Positions 30,076 to 40,208 of a DNA stretch of 64,000 bases are shown piece after piece. The translations under genes were made by a program, and so were the position numbers. Location of the stretch: assembly GCA_031771865.1 (NCBI GenBank), contig JASISA010000007.1, positions 744,001-808,000 of the forward strand, in the 5' to 3' direction. The DNA is from Nothophaeocryptopus gaeumannii (taxonomy: Eukaryota > Ascomycota > Dothideomycetes > Mycosphaerellales > Mycosphaerellaceae). The first letter of the stretch is position 1, and each line of letters starts with the position of its first letter. Under the pieces are notes generated by a model. It saw only the letters and a list, made by a program, of their open reading frames with translations. It searched no databases and was not told the origin of the DNA.

Positions 30076-30834
30076 TTACTCCGCTGCAGCCTTAGGCTGT
30101 TGGTCATCCTGGACACTGGATCCTTCGTAGAGCTCCTGAAGGCCCATCCCATCATCGTTGGCTTCGACTTCCTCAGTCGTGCTGCCGTTCCCCCTCTCTG
30201 GCACACCAGCCTTTGCCCTCTCCATGGCCTCAATCTCATTATGCGACAGACACAGCCCCGTTGCGATGCCAGTCATCTCCTTGAGCAACTTCTTTGTAAA
30301 GCGCTTTCGTTCTCCGTCTAATGGCTCAATTCCGTCCACCAAAGATCGAATCTTCTTCACCGTGTTTGTGACGATCTCTAGATTCGCGCACCTGCAGCAC
30401 TCCAGCCAAGATCCTCTCACCTCGACTAGGTCCTTCCCCAGGTCTACGTGAACGCGAGCGTCATGCTGGTAGTAGCCATGGTCGATTCCGGACCTGTGCT
30501 TGAAAGATAGATGTCTGATACATGAGATGGCAGCTTCGTCCTGCTGCTCCAGCCATCGGTATGGCGTATCTCGTCGACGCGAGACGCGGATCTTGAATTC
30601 ACAGTTTGAGTAGTATGTCGCGAGTGCTTCTTTCCTGATCTGCTTGTTGGTCTCTGCCAGTGGGAAGCGAGGTGTTGGGAAGTGCTGATCTGCGTGCTTC
30701 CCTGTGATTCGAACCTCAAGATTGTCTCCCACGGGAAGGCACAAGAGACGGATATCGTCTCGAAGCTCTGATGGCAAGTCCAGAAAGTACTTGAAGTGTC
30801 GTGGTAGGACCGGCTCTGCTGGTCCGATCTTCAT
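30076..30834 (-). CDS. F-box-like family protein, intact (copy 6)
   Basis: 252 residues, single exon. It starts with FKYFLDLPSELRDDIRLLCLP, a slightly degenerate F-box-like opening in which IY is replaced by IR. The NKQIRKEALATYYSNCEFKI block follows, then DEAAISCIRHLSFKHRSG. A Cys pair (ECCRC) lies near residue 150, and the tail is Glu/Asp-rich. It aligns along its whole middle with the next gene (31282-32130), 447 bp away on the same strand, so the two are a tandem duplication. No Gag-like N-terminus. Function unknown. Confidence 0.7.
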   Translation of the reverse strand: MKIGPAEPVLPRHFKYFLDLPSELRDDIRLLCLPVGDNLEVRITGKHADQHFPTPRFPLAETNKQIRKEALATYYSNCEFKIRVSRRRDTPYRWLEQQDEAAISCIRHLSFKHRSGIDHGYYQHDARVHVDLGKDLVEVRGSWLECCRCANLEIVTNTVKKIRSLVDGIEPLDGERKRFTKKLLKEMTGIATGLCLSHNEIEAMERAKAGVPERGNGSTTEEVEANDDGMGLQELYEGSSVQDDQQPKAAAE

Positions 30835-31281
30835 GCTGGATGTGGTTGGCGGATGTGCAGGGATCAGCTCCTGGGACCCTTGATGGAAGAGCCTAATGCA
30901 AAATCGTGTCTCTCGCTGCGCACTTGTCGTATTGAAGGACGGACTGATTCGTAAGCTAGTTGAGATCAGTGCCGAAGATTCTTTGTACGCAGGTCAGTAT
31001 GCAAGGTTGTGAGGTCGCGTGAGTCAGGCGGCAAGCTGCGTACTTGCGCAGGGGCGACCGCCTTGGCACGAAGTGGGCCTATCACCGGTGAGTGTAATAG
31101 TGGTTCGCATTGCCTAGCTCAGAGCAAATGTCACGCTCGTTTCGAAACGTCAGGCCGATTATCTCAGTGATCTCCATACCGTCAAAGCCGTGAGTCCAGT
31201 GCCATTGACCTTGTTGTCTCCTCGTTGTGCCATCACAGACCCCCGTACATCAATCCGGGTCCGTACACGAGTACAGCATTA
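30835..31281. other. Spacer between tandem F-box-like genes
   Basis: 447 bp containing the promoter of the 30834 gene and the 3' flank of the 32130 gene. No ORF or repeat supported. Confidence 0.45.
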
Positions 31282-32130
31282 TTAATCTGCCCACATCTCG
31301 AAGTCTTCGAAGTCCTCGTCCTCTGGGATGCACACCATAGCGGCGATGCCGATCATTGAAGACAGCGACTCCTTCGTCAGACGCCGCCGGCCCTCAATCG
31401 TCGGTGTTTTATCGACCTCTTCTTGCAGCTTCTCCAGAATGCTCGGTGTGACTCCGACATTCTTGCATATCGTACACTCTCTGAACCTTCCCTCTCGGCG
31501 AGTTTCCTCCTTCCGCATATCGACACGAAGAGTGACATCGTGGCTTGCAAATCCATGGTCGTTGCAAGAATGATGTTTAAAAGCGACACTTCTGATGCAG
31601 GATATGGCCACTTCGTCTTGACCGCGAACCCAGTCATTGAAGATCTTGGTTCTTCCGCCTTTTCCCACCCAAATGATCAACTCCGTGTCCGCAAAGAAGA
31701 CTGCAAGAGCTTCCTGTCGTACCTGGCGGCCGACCTGAGCAACGACAAGCTGCTTCGGCATCTGGATTGGGCGGCGCCCTGGATATCCATTGACAGTGAA
31801 TTTGTTGCTTCCGTCGTCTGAGGCGTAAACCGGGATGAGCATCTTATAGATCTCCTCGCGGATTTCAGGCGGCAGATCCATCAGGCGGAACGGCTTGTCC
31901 ATGTACGGCTTGACAAGGACGAGCGTATTCATGGCGGCGGGCGGGTCGGCATCGACTGGTGGTGTATTGAGCGTCTCGTTGTTGGGTAGGACGTGCACCA
32001 AGCGAAACTCTTTTTGCGGCTTGTACATGTAGGGCTTGACGATGAGCAGCAAATCCATGGCTTTTGGGACTTGTGCGTTTGCTGACGACGTGGTGCCGCC
32101 GGCGGCCGGTCGTGACAGCGGTGCTGGCAT
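31282..32130 (-). CDS. F-box-like family protein with internal duplication (copy 7)
   Basis: 282 residues, single exon. The F-box-like opening KPFRLMDLPPEIREEIYKML is followed by VGRQVRQEALAVFFADTEL, DEVAISCIRSVAFKHHSC and a Cys pair (ECTIC). The N-terminal 95 residues contain two versions of one segment: AMDLLLIVKPYMYKP and AAMNTLVLVKPYMDKP, each leading into a KxFRL-like stretch. Only the second copy leads into a real LPPE motif; the first reads VHVLP. This looks like a partial tandem duplication of the domain start. Paralogue of 30076-30834. Acidic C-terminus. Function unknown. Confidence 0.72.
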   Translation of the reverse strand: MPAPLSRPAAGGTTSSANAQVPKAMDLLLIVKPYMYKPQKEFRLVHVLPNNETLNTPPVDADPPAAMNTLVLVKPYMDKPFRLMDLPPEIREEIYKMLIPVYASDDGSNKFTVNGYPGRRPIQMPKQLVVAQVGRQVRQEALAVFFADTELIIWVGKGGRTKIFNDWVRGQDEVAISCIRSVAFKHHSCNDHGFASHDVTLRVDMRKEETRREGRFRECTICKNVGVTPSILEKLQEEVDKTPTIEGRRRLTKESLSSMIGIAAMVCIPEDEDFEDFEMWAD

Positions 32131-32381
32131 CTAGAAAAACAGTTAGCATACATAGTATCAGCAGGCTTCTCGTTGTGACCTTGTGGGCAAGTGCTCTCAG
32201 TACGGCAGCAGAGGGTGACCAGTGGCAAGCTGTTCACACGTTCTGTGAGAAATACAGACTCTCGTGAAGTCTGAAGAGCAGTTCTGAGTCAAGACGAAAA
32301 CAAACAGTAAGGCTGACGCATTCGCTTGGCAACGCTCAAACTTCAAGTGAAAGTGAAGTGAAGTTCGTTATACATACCTAT

Positions 32382-33427
32382 CTACGCCTTCTTCGCGTCT
32401 TGTTCTGCCTTTCTCAACGCCCGCTTGCGGATATCCTCGTGCATATTCCTATTGATCTTGAGCACCACGCCATTCATCGTACCCGCAAAGGTAGCGATCG
32501 CCCAGTGCATGATAGCATGTGCCCAGTACGGCGTGCTAGTCGCAGCAACCCCTTGTGCACCTCCAGATCTGCCAATCTTCGACAAAGCAGCCTTGACGAA
32601 AGTCTTCGGGTTTGGAATCAGAGCGCTTGAACGCTTGATCTTGCTCATCGCAGAGGTGACCAGGTACGACTGCACAAGCTGTACCTGAACGCCGTGCGGC
32701 GCGAGCTCTCCACTCAGAGCCGTTGACCAGTGCTGCAAGAATGCTTTGCTTCCGCTGTATGTAGCAAGAAGAGGTGTTGGCATGATGCCGCCAAAGCTCG
32801 CCATGGTCAAGATGAGACCTCTCTTGCGCTGGATCATGCCGGGCACGACAAGCTGCGTAGCCCTCAACGTGCCCATGCAGTTGATCGTAACGATGTCTTT
32901 CATCTCACTCTCCGCAGTCTCACTGAACGGCACCGGGATGCTATGGCTTTGTCCTACGTTGTTGATCAAGATTGAAACATCAAGATCGTTGACCAGCATC
33001 TTCAGGTTCTTGAAATCCTCATCTTTGTTCGCGGCGAAGTCCATGGCGTATAGCTTCGTCTGCACTTTGTACTTCGTCTGGATATCGGCGGCGAGTGATT
33101 CGAGCTTCGATTGAGTGCGGGAAACGAGCAGGATGTTAAAGCCCTTGGCTGCGAGCTGGAGAGCATATTCTTTACCGATGCCGTCGGATGCACCGGTCAC
33201 GACTGCCCATGTGCCCTTCTTGCCGAATTTCGAGAGCTTCTATCAGTCAGTATGTAGGCACCGTCAGACATATGAGGCCAACATCTTACGGATTCGCCGG
33301 GAATGATGAAGAGGGACGCGATCAGTCTCCAGAAGGAGAAGACCTTGAGCGACAGCCAGAGCAGCCCGATGAATGCGAACACTTGGGTTGAGGGCGCCGC
33401 CCATGGATCGATTGATGAAACCTCCAT
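32382..33427 (-). CDS. IFA38: Very-long-chain 3-oxoacyl-CoA reductase
   Basis: Two exons, 33427-33290 and 33239-32382, giving 331 residues. The 50-bp intron has donor GTAAGA and acceptor GATAG. This ER membrane SDR performs the second step of fatty acid elongation (3-ketoacyl-CoA to 3-hydroxyacyl-CoA, using NADPH). The N-terminus has a hydrophobic anchor ([17 protein letters not shown]). The NADPH motif TGASDGIG, the LINNVG motif and the catalytic YSGSK are all present. The C-terminus ends in KKA (EQDAKKA), compatible with a dilysine-like ER signal. Length and layout match fungal Ifa38/KAR. Confidence 0.93.
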
Positions 33428-33661
33428 GTCTGCCAGTATCCCTTGCTTCGTGCGTCGGATGTAAGTGAATGTTGAAGAGCGAGCTGCTCTTCCTCAGGTT
33501 GAGGTAGACTTTGGCTTCGACGCGCTTTCCCTGTTCCTTGCCTGGTCCGTGCGTCAATTGGCATGTCCCGTTCCTCCTTTGCCATTGACTTCAACTTCAA
33601 GAGACTTGTACACACAACACTCTGTTAACGGATTGGAGACCTTCGCAGACTCTCCGAAAAA

Positions 33662-34172
33662 ATGTCTTCATTGACCTCATACCTGCCTCCTGGCGATGGC
33701 CTCCTCCCTAAGTGGCTACTCTTCGTACGAACCTCATAATCAAAACATGCAATTCAATACCAACAGAACTCCACAGATCGCGATCGTCTCCCTAGGCAAC
33801 TCAATTCAATGCTACATCTCCACCTCTGGCTCCAAAGAAGTCTACTCCGGCACCGTCTCCCCATCCTCAAAATCCACCTCCTCCAACGCCAAACCCTCCG
33901 AACTCAGCCCCGTGAACAAACTCTCCGCCCGAACATTCGGAACCTGGACCGCCCTCAGCAGCGTCGTACGTCTATACGCCTCTTACAATATCGACAATCC
34001 GGTTGTGTATCAAATCGCACTTTGGACTTATGGAATCGCGTTTGCTCATTTTATGAGTGAGTGGTTGGTATTTGGGAGTGCGAAGATGGGGAGGGGTTTG
34101 GCGAGTCCGGTTATCGTGAGTACAGTTACGGGGGCTTGGATGTTGAGTCAATGGGGTTATTATGTGGGATAG
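33662..34172 (+). CDS. ERG28: Ergosterol biosynthesis scaffold protein Erg28
   Basis: Two exons, 33662-33724 and 33777-34172, giving 152 residues. The 52-bp intron (donor GTACGA, acceptor CACAG) joins LLPKWLLF to IAIVSLGNSIQCY in frame. Erg28 is an ER membrane scaffold that holds the sterol C-4 demethylation enzymes (Erg25, Erg26, Erg27) together. Family marks are GNSIQ, TFGTWTALSSVVRLYASYNI and several hydrophobic helices. The ATG at 33696 in another exon reading gives a false N-terminus; the one used starts MSSLTSYLPPGDG, as in fungal orthologues. Its promoter is shared divergently with IFA38 (about 235 bp apart). Confidence 0.92.
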
Positions 34173-34295
34173 ATGGGGAGTCAGAAGGAATTGAGTTGAA
34201 TGTTGATTGAAATCATCAACTCGTGATTTCGTAATGAGAGTGCTACCCTGATACATCCCTTTCAACGCCTTCAAGAATAACAGGGAATTGCTGAT

Positions 34296-34753
34296 CTAGT
34301 GAGCGTTGATAGTTCCAATAACGGAGTTTCCGTTTCCACTCGAACTGCTGGAGCTACTTGAACCACTTGGGCCAGCAGCAGCGGCACCGCTTGTGCAGTC
34401 GATCAAATCTGCAACACCGTGTCAGCTTCTAACCAATACTCGATACTGGAACTTATACCACTCACTGCACTCGGAAGTACTGGACGAGCTCGTGCTATTT
34501 CCATCATCGGCAGCGGCAGCGGAACCTTTGGTCGGACGTTAGCAAGACCAGAGCATCAACAAGACCTTTGCTACGAACCGCCAGTCAAGCCGAGTCCGAG
34601 AAGGCCAGAGTTGTTGGTCGTGGAAGTAGAAGTTGAGCCTTGGCCATTCGATGAAGACTGGCGAGGGTAGAGAGCAGAGCCTGTCTTGCTGCCGACTGGA
34701 GCCGCGAGAGCCAGAGGGGAGAGGAGGGCGGTCAGGATGATTGAGGCGCGCAT
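34296..34753 (-). CDS. Small secreted Ser-rich protein
   Basis: Three exons, 34753-34579, 34525-34466 and 34408-34296, giving 115 residues, all phases consistent. Splice sites: GTTCGT ... CAAAG and GTGAGT ... TTGCAG. The signal peptide is MRASIILTALLSPLALAAP. A KTGSALYPRQ segment (possible Kex2-like site nearby), Ser/Thr/Gly-rich linkers and a short Cys pair (SEC ... DC) follow. The C-terminus is STVIG-like (NSVIGTINAH). There is no strong GPI signal. The composition fits a small cell-wall or secreted effector-like protein; no family recognised. Confidence 0.65.
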
Positions 34754-36017
34754 CTTGAACAGTCTGTACTGGCGAGCGAATGAACGGGTTTACGAAAAGC
34801 GAATGTCGGTTGCAAGGTGTTTCTAGGCCAGATCAGCCAGCAGGAGAACAAGCAGTCTTATAGATGCATGCCACCAAGCTTCCATATCCCCCAACTACAC
34901 GGCTCAGGCTCGAAGTCCATGAGCCACATACGATTCGAATAGCAAACCCGGCAGCGCGAGGCCCCTTGCCAATGTTCCCTAATGCGAGGTACAGAGGGGA
35001 GTAATGCACCTCCAGAGGCAGGATGAATAGCCTACCATCCAAGTACAGTAACTTCGGTGTCAGATCCTGCAAGCCTCGAAAGGTCGGAACGATTCTCTGG
35101 GACCTAATAAGTCACCTAATTGCTTGTGACTTGACAGGGAGGTCATGTCTGCAACGCGTGACGACTGTAGACCGCGGATGTCCGATGCTCGATGCACTAG
35201 AAAAGTGCTGCAGCTAGAAGAGCCAGCGAACCTTCGCATCGGCTTGCAAGAAGAAATTGTAAAACATCATTTGATATCTGGCCTGGAATAATCTGCACCC
35301 GTCAATAGATACAAGACCATTACCTAGGTTGCAATCACAATCGACCGCTGTCTGTCATCACAGTGTGAATGATGCAAGTCTCGGTGTCAACGCCAAGCAT
35401 GCCAACCTCTACAGTAGTCTGCCGGCCGAAGTAAGTCAAACTCACGTCTGTCACTACTGCGCCTCGAAAACTTACGATTGCTTCATTGTCACTGCTTGAG
35501 CTTGATTGGGCGTGCAATAGCAGTCCTCGAACAAAGAGACGAACATTGAGGCGGTGTTGCACAGTGGGCAACTTTTGGTTTGAAGAGAAGCATGTAAGCG
35601 ACTCGTTGGCGAATGCACGTATCGAGTTGTGAATGCATCCGAGCTAAGGGGAAGTTTCTTGCGTGATAACCAAGTTCATGCAAGTCATAAAGCTAAACTC
35701 GTATAATGTATACTGCCGTTTGGTGAATGAGATCCTCCTCTTGAACACCTTCGCTACTCAAGAAATCATACCGACCTTCAACCACTCCGTCCTATGCCCA
35801 CGCCCAAGTTTATTGCCATTCCACCCTCCCGATTCACATTCTCATTAGGTGAGCGTCGCCATCGCCGCTGCGAGGATCTTCGCCTTCTGTCGTTCTGCAA
35901 ATGACACCGCTCGTCAGCCAACGTTCTCTCAAAAAGGAGTGCGCAGCTGAGAGTGGGTCGTGTCTGGCAGCAGACACAAAGGACATGACGCTCACCCTCC
36001 CAGCCATGCAAAGTAAC
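34754..36017. other. Intergenic 1.3 kb, no gene seen
   Basis: Only short ORFs occur, without splice or domain support. Bases 35840-35900 could encode a small alternative last exon of the gene at 36018-37805 (acceptor TTTGCAG), which would move its stop into this region. Confidence 0.4.
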
Positions 36018-37805
36018 TCAGTGCGCAGATCGCACAAGGGCCATCCTACCTTTTCGATCCTTCTCAACTCGAACAACGTTCCTGGGAGGGCTCCTATCGC
36101 GTTCGTAGATGACCATATCATCTCTCGGTCGGCTGCGAGAGCGGTATTCCACTAGTTGATAATCTTCCTCCGGTCGCTCCCGCAGTCGAAGGGCGAGATC
36201 ACGTTTCTGGTCCGCGTCACGCTCGAGACGCAAAGCACGGCGCTCGGCTTCCAATGCGCGAATCTCATGGTTGATGTCGCGGTCTGAACGATAATCGCGA
36301 TCAGCCAAGACAAGTGTCCCAGAGTGGTGAGACGCAGGCGGGGCTCGCTCTTCGATGACGGTCTCCCGCTTCTCGTAGAATTCTGGCGCTGGTGGTAGAG
36401 GAGGCGGTGGAGGCGAACGGGTATCCTCAATGATCGTCTCGTGCTTGGATACGTATGTCCCAGGAGATGATGGCCTTCTAGACCTCGAGCGCGGGATCTG
36501 ACTGATGCTGCTCTTCGCGCTTGGAGAGCCTTTGCGGCCAATTACGGTCGGTGGATTGATCCATTCAGTTCGCTGAATTTCTTCGTGTTCGCCGACGGGT
36601 GGAGGCGGAACTGCGCTTTCTTCCACGACCTTCTCTTCGTATCGGTAAATCTTCTTCTTTTCTGTAGCATCGTCAGTAAAGCTGTCATCTTGGGGGTACG
36701 CCACACTATACGTGCCTCCATCCTTGTATTGCTCGCTGATTTGAATGACCTCATCAATCTGTTCCTTCTCAAGAGCAATCTGCAGGACGAAAAAGTCCTC
36801 CTCTTCAAGGAATGGGTATCCGAGGTCCATGATAGCTTCTCGTCTCACAAGACGCTTCGGCATACGCGTTTTGCCCTTCTTGAACCTCCGCTCTTCAATT
36901 ATAGTCTCATGGAAGATGCTCTCGTGCACGCTAGGGTCCGGCACTGGAATCGGTGCTGGCGGTGGAGGCGGGAGCTCTTCCTCTTCCTCGATGGATGACT
37001 CGCTCTCGTAGATCGTGGTCGGAGGCCTGCTCGGTGCCTTGCTGCTCTTGGCTTTGGTGCTTGGGACTTTACTTGGAACTTTCAGAACAGTCGTCTTCTC
37101 TTCAACCTCGGTAGCGCTAGAACTGCTGCTGCTGCTGGAGCTCGAGCTAGCAACAGACGACTTCTTCGACGATTTCTTGTCAGAGCGCTCGCTCTTTGGT
37201 GGCTTTCTTCTGTGTATTGAGCGTTCGCGTTGGATCTCTACCTCGCGGTAGTCCTCCGGCTCGTAGTCTCGTTCGTAGTATCGCCGGTCATCGTAGTCTC
37301 TGCTGCGACGAATTGGCAGAGGCACCGGCTGGTAAGGCGGAATCCGGTACTCCTCTCGCTCATAACGAGGCTTGCGATCGAACGTGTCCAAGCTGCTCTG
37401 CCTCCTGATCAGGCCCGGACGTACTCCGCGCTGGTCAATGTCCAACTCTTCTCTGCTGATGCTCTTCCGGCGATACGGCATGACCGCCATTTCGGCAATC
37501 TCGCGTGGGTCGACATCGCCGAATAGCTCGCGATCCGTTCGCTTGCGCGGTCCTCTCGATGGTGCTCTGCGGTCTTCTTCGTAATACCGATCACGCTCCT
37601 CGAAGCGTCCTCCTGGTCCACGACTGATCTCCCTGTCGGCAAGCATGACATCCCGGCGACCGGGCCGATCACGTTCCGCAGCGTAGACATCGTCTTCATA
37701 TCTTCTTGCTGGCGGTCCTCCTCGTCCAAATCGTTCAAATCGTTCTCTGTCCCACCGCTGCGGTATATCGCCGTAGGCCAGGTCGTCGTTCCTGAACCGC
37801 GACAT
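36018..37805 (-). CDS. Highly charged DUF8035-like protein
   Basis: 595 residues as an uninterrupted ORF from the ATG at 37805. Composition is extreme: Arg/Glu/Asp-rich N-terminus with many RxxYE and RD repeats, a Ser run of about 12, Lys/Ser-rich stretches and several Pro tracts. One compact conserved segment lies near residues 330-380 (KRLVRREAIMDLGYPF, then VLQIALEKEQIDEVIQIS). That block is typical of fungal proteins annotated with DUF8035 (from memory). The tail is RSRSRPRDDMVIYERDRSPP. A donor GTAGGA near 36037 could splice to an acceptor near 35896 and replace the last nine residues. Likely a nuclear or cytoskeletal scaffold, but function unknown. Confidence 0.8.
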   Translation of the reverse strand: MSRFRNDDLAYGDIPQRWDRERFERFGRGGPPARRYEDDVYAAERDRPGRRDVMLADREISRGPGGRFEERDRYYEEDRRAPSRGPRKRTDRELFGDVDPREIAEMAVMPYRRKSISREELDIDQRGVRPGLIRRQSSLDTFDRKPRYEREEYRIPPYQPVPLPIRRSRDYDDRRYYERDYEPEDYREVEIQRERSIHRRKPPKSERSDKKSSKKSSVASSSSSSSSSSSATEVEEKTTVLKVPSKVPSTKAKSSKAPSRPPTTIYESESSIEEEEELPPPPPAPIPVPDPSVHESIFHETIIEERRFKKGKTRMPKRLVRREAIMDLGYPFLEEEDFFVLQIALEKEQIDEVIQISEQYKDGGTYSVAYPQDDSFTDDATEKKKIYRYEEKVVEESAVPPPPVGEHEEIQRTEWINPPTVIGRKGSPSAKSSISQIPRSRSRRPSSPGTYVSKHETIIEDTRSPPPPPLPPAPEFYEKRETVIEERAPPASHHSGTLVLADRDYRSDRDINHEIRALEAERRALRLERDADQKRDLALRLRERPEEDYQLVEYRSRSRPRDDMVIYERDRSPPRNVVRVEKDRKGRMALVRSAH

Positions 37806-40208
37806 GATTGCTTATCGTGTGACGAGGCTTGTGTCACAGTGTCTGCTTTACTGACTCGTTGAAGAAGCGGTAGGCGCTGCAGTTTGCTGGCCAGCTGGAG
37901 GCAGGACGGGACGAAGGGACAAGATATGAGGGCTTGTGGGGAAGTGTTGAGAGAAAATGACAGCAGCAATACGGCTGTGGAAGTGGCTGGATGCCCAGTA
38001 TCCAGGATGATGCTGTGCGCAGAGGCCGCCGGCAATTTGGGCCGCAAGCAAGACGCAAGATCTCGTCGTCGCCCAATCCGCGTCTGAGCGCGAGAATATG
38101 ACAGAAGTGAAGACGGTGTCGCCCTACAGTATTGGGCTCTCAGCTCGCACCGACAGAAGACAGGAGAAAAATGATCGCCTCATTGTCGAAGCTGCGACCA
38201 AGTCAAGGAGGTGGTGGTCCAGTCCTGCCCGCCAGTGCCGGATGCAACTGCGTCATACTGCAGCAAGCCTGGACCTCCGTATCACGTGGAGAAGATGTTC
38301 CATCTTGAATCGCGACGACATCACCTCGCTCCTTCTGTTGTTCACGACATTGCCGGTAAGCCGTCCAGATATCGACACGATCGCAACAGTCATCAACAGG
38401 CGCTGTCACATGGATGGTGGAGTACAGAAGGCGCGTGCGATGTTTGACCAGAAAAGGAGAAGAAGAAGAAGATAGCCAAGAGTCCTGAAAGACTGCTTGA
38501 CAGCTTTGTGGGCGAAACCCCGTGTAGGCATCAGGCGCACAAGAGAAAGCAGGACATACGACTGCTTGAAGGGCATAGAAGCTCTCCACGATGCAGCTTG
38601 GATTGGATCCTGTGGAGGGCAGCATCGCAATATATCCAGAGAATGGACGTATCATCAAGGGTTGAATCCCAGAACTCGCACCGTGCGGACTAAACCGTGT
38701 ACGTGCTTGGGGATTTGGTTTGCAGTGGCTGTCAGTAGGAAACTCAATAGTTCGAAGAACACTTGGGAGCCACAAGCACTGGTCCGGGCAAATTGACTCG
38801 CGCATCCCAATTCACCACGCTGGAGTCGTTGACCCGCGATGAGAACGGTCCGTGTACCGACTCTTGCGGCAGTCCTGGAGACCAGACCACGCCGCAGCAT
38901 CGTCCTTCCGACTTCAAAGACCGTGAGCGTCGTCGTATTGGGCAACTGGAGGCACTTTCAACCAAGAGTCTCTGAGTAGAAGTTGTTGAAAAGTTTGGAG
39001 ACGGGCCAAGTAACATAGTCTCCACCTTCCAGGGACACACTGTCAGTGATCGCGGGCCCACCCATTGAGCCCGATTGACCTTTATTCCGTTCGAACACCA
39101 GCGATGACGTGGGTAAACTTCTGTCCAGAGAGACGTGTTCGTTGGTGTAACGGTGGTGGGCTGCTGGTGCGAGAAACGACGTTCCGCAAAAGCAAGGATC
39201 TCGTCTTTTCTCTCTCAACACTGCGCATGAGATATCTGCACCTTCATAACCCGTCGCTGGAGCCCAAAGCTGGCTCGGCGAGGTGAGGGGTCAGGCCCTT
39301 CAATGTAGCCTGTGCCTGCTGCTTCACCACGTGCGATTTCCAAACACCGCCCTCTGTTCTATGGCGATGATGAGATGGCTACTGGTCGATCAAACATCTC
39401 TGCATCAGCATTACTTCATCCATGCTGCTACCTTCCCCATCGACTGCAGGAAATGGGCTGAACGAGGTTGAAGACCGGATCATCTGGCGGGCCTTCATCT
39501 GCTACTCTTGCCTGCGTGTGAAGCGCGGCATTGATCATTGGCTGTCGCCAGGACAAGCAGCCGAATCACTTTCTGTGCGTCCATACTTGCTTGTCTCCAC
39601 GGTGCCAGGCTCTTCGTGATCGGTAGCAAATGCGCTGGCGGATGGAGAGCGGGATCTCGCTGCGAATTCTGGCTGGCTTGTGCTAGCTCACGCTACGAAC
39701 GGGCTGAGGCGCCATTCGCGATGGCCATGATGACTCGTACTGAAGGAGTAGATCTCTGCTATCAGAAGAGACCTCTTGTTTCTCCGTTCTATCATGGCCT
39801 CTAGAAGTAGGAACTGAGTAGGGGACAGCGAGAAGCAGCCCTTTTGATCTCGCCTTCACTTGGCCCCCTGCGTCTTCTGTCGTTGATTCTTGCTCCATGC
39901 TGTCATCGCTCCAGTTAATGGCGGGAAGTGACCTCGAGTAGGTGAAGGTGAAGGGCCTAAGCCGTTTGCATGTGAAAGCCTAGCGCCGCGCACGGATGAA
40001 GGGGTCCAAAAGTTATATGCGCGTTGAGCTCGAGCCACTTCACTCGTAATTTCGGTGGCTGGGAGCCCGCCCTGAACGACTTCTTCCACCGTCGTCGCTT
40101 CCAACTCCAATTCCTTCCACCTCGCAAACAACATCGCACCTTCCACCACTTCCCACCACAACTTTCGGCGACACCTCATACACAATATCACACGCCTACT
40201 ACGCCAAC
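37806..40208. other. Long gene-poor region (2.4 kb)
   Basis: Contains the promoter of the charged protein (left) and the promoter of the second helicase (right). ORFs up to 200 codons exist on the minus strand (38805-38203) but show no domain, no codon continuity with a splice model and no signal peptide. I see no transposon ends or repeats. Confidence 0.4.

Noticed and set aside
38450..38475. GAAGAA-type simple repeat
   Set aside because: Only about 20 bp and ordinary for fungal intergenic DNA.
38203..38805. 200-codon minus-strand ORF in the 37.8-40.2 kb gap
   Set aside because: Biased, Cys/Ser/Pro-rich reading with no recognisable motif; probably chance.
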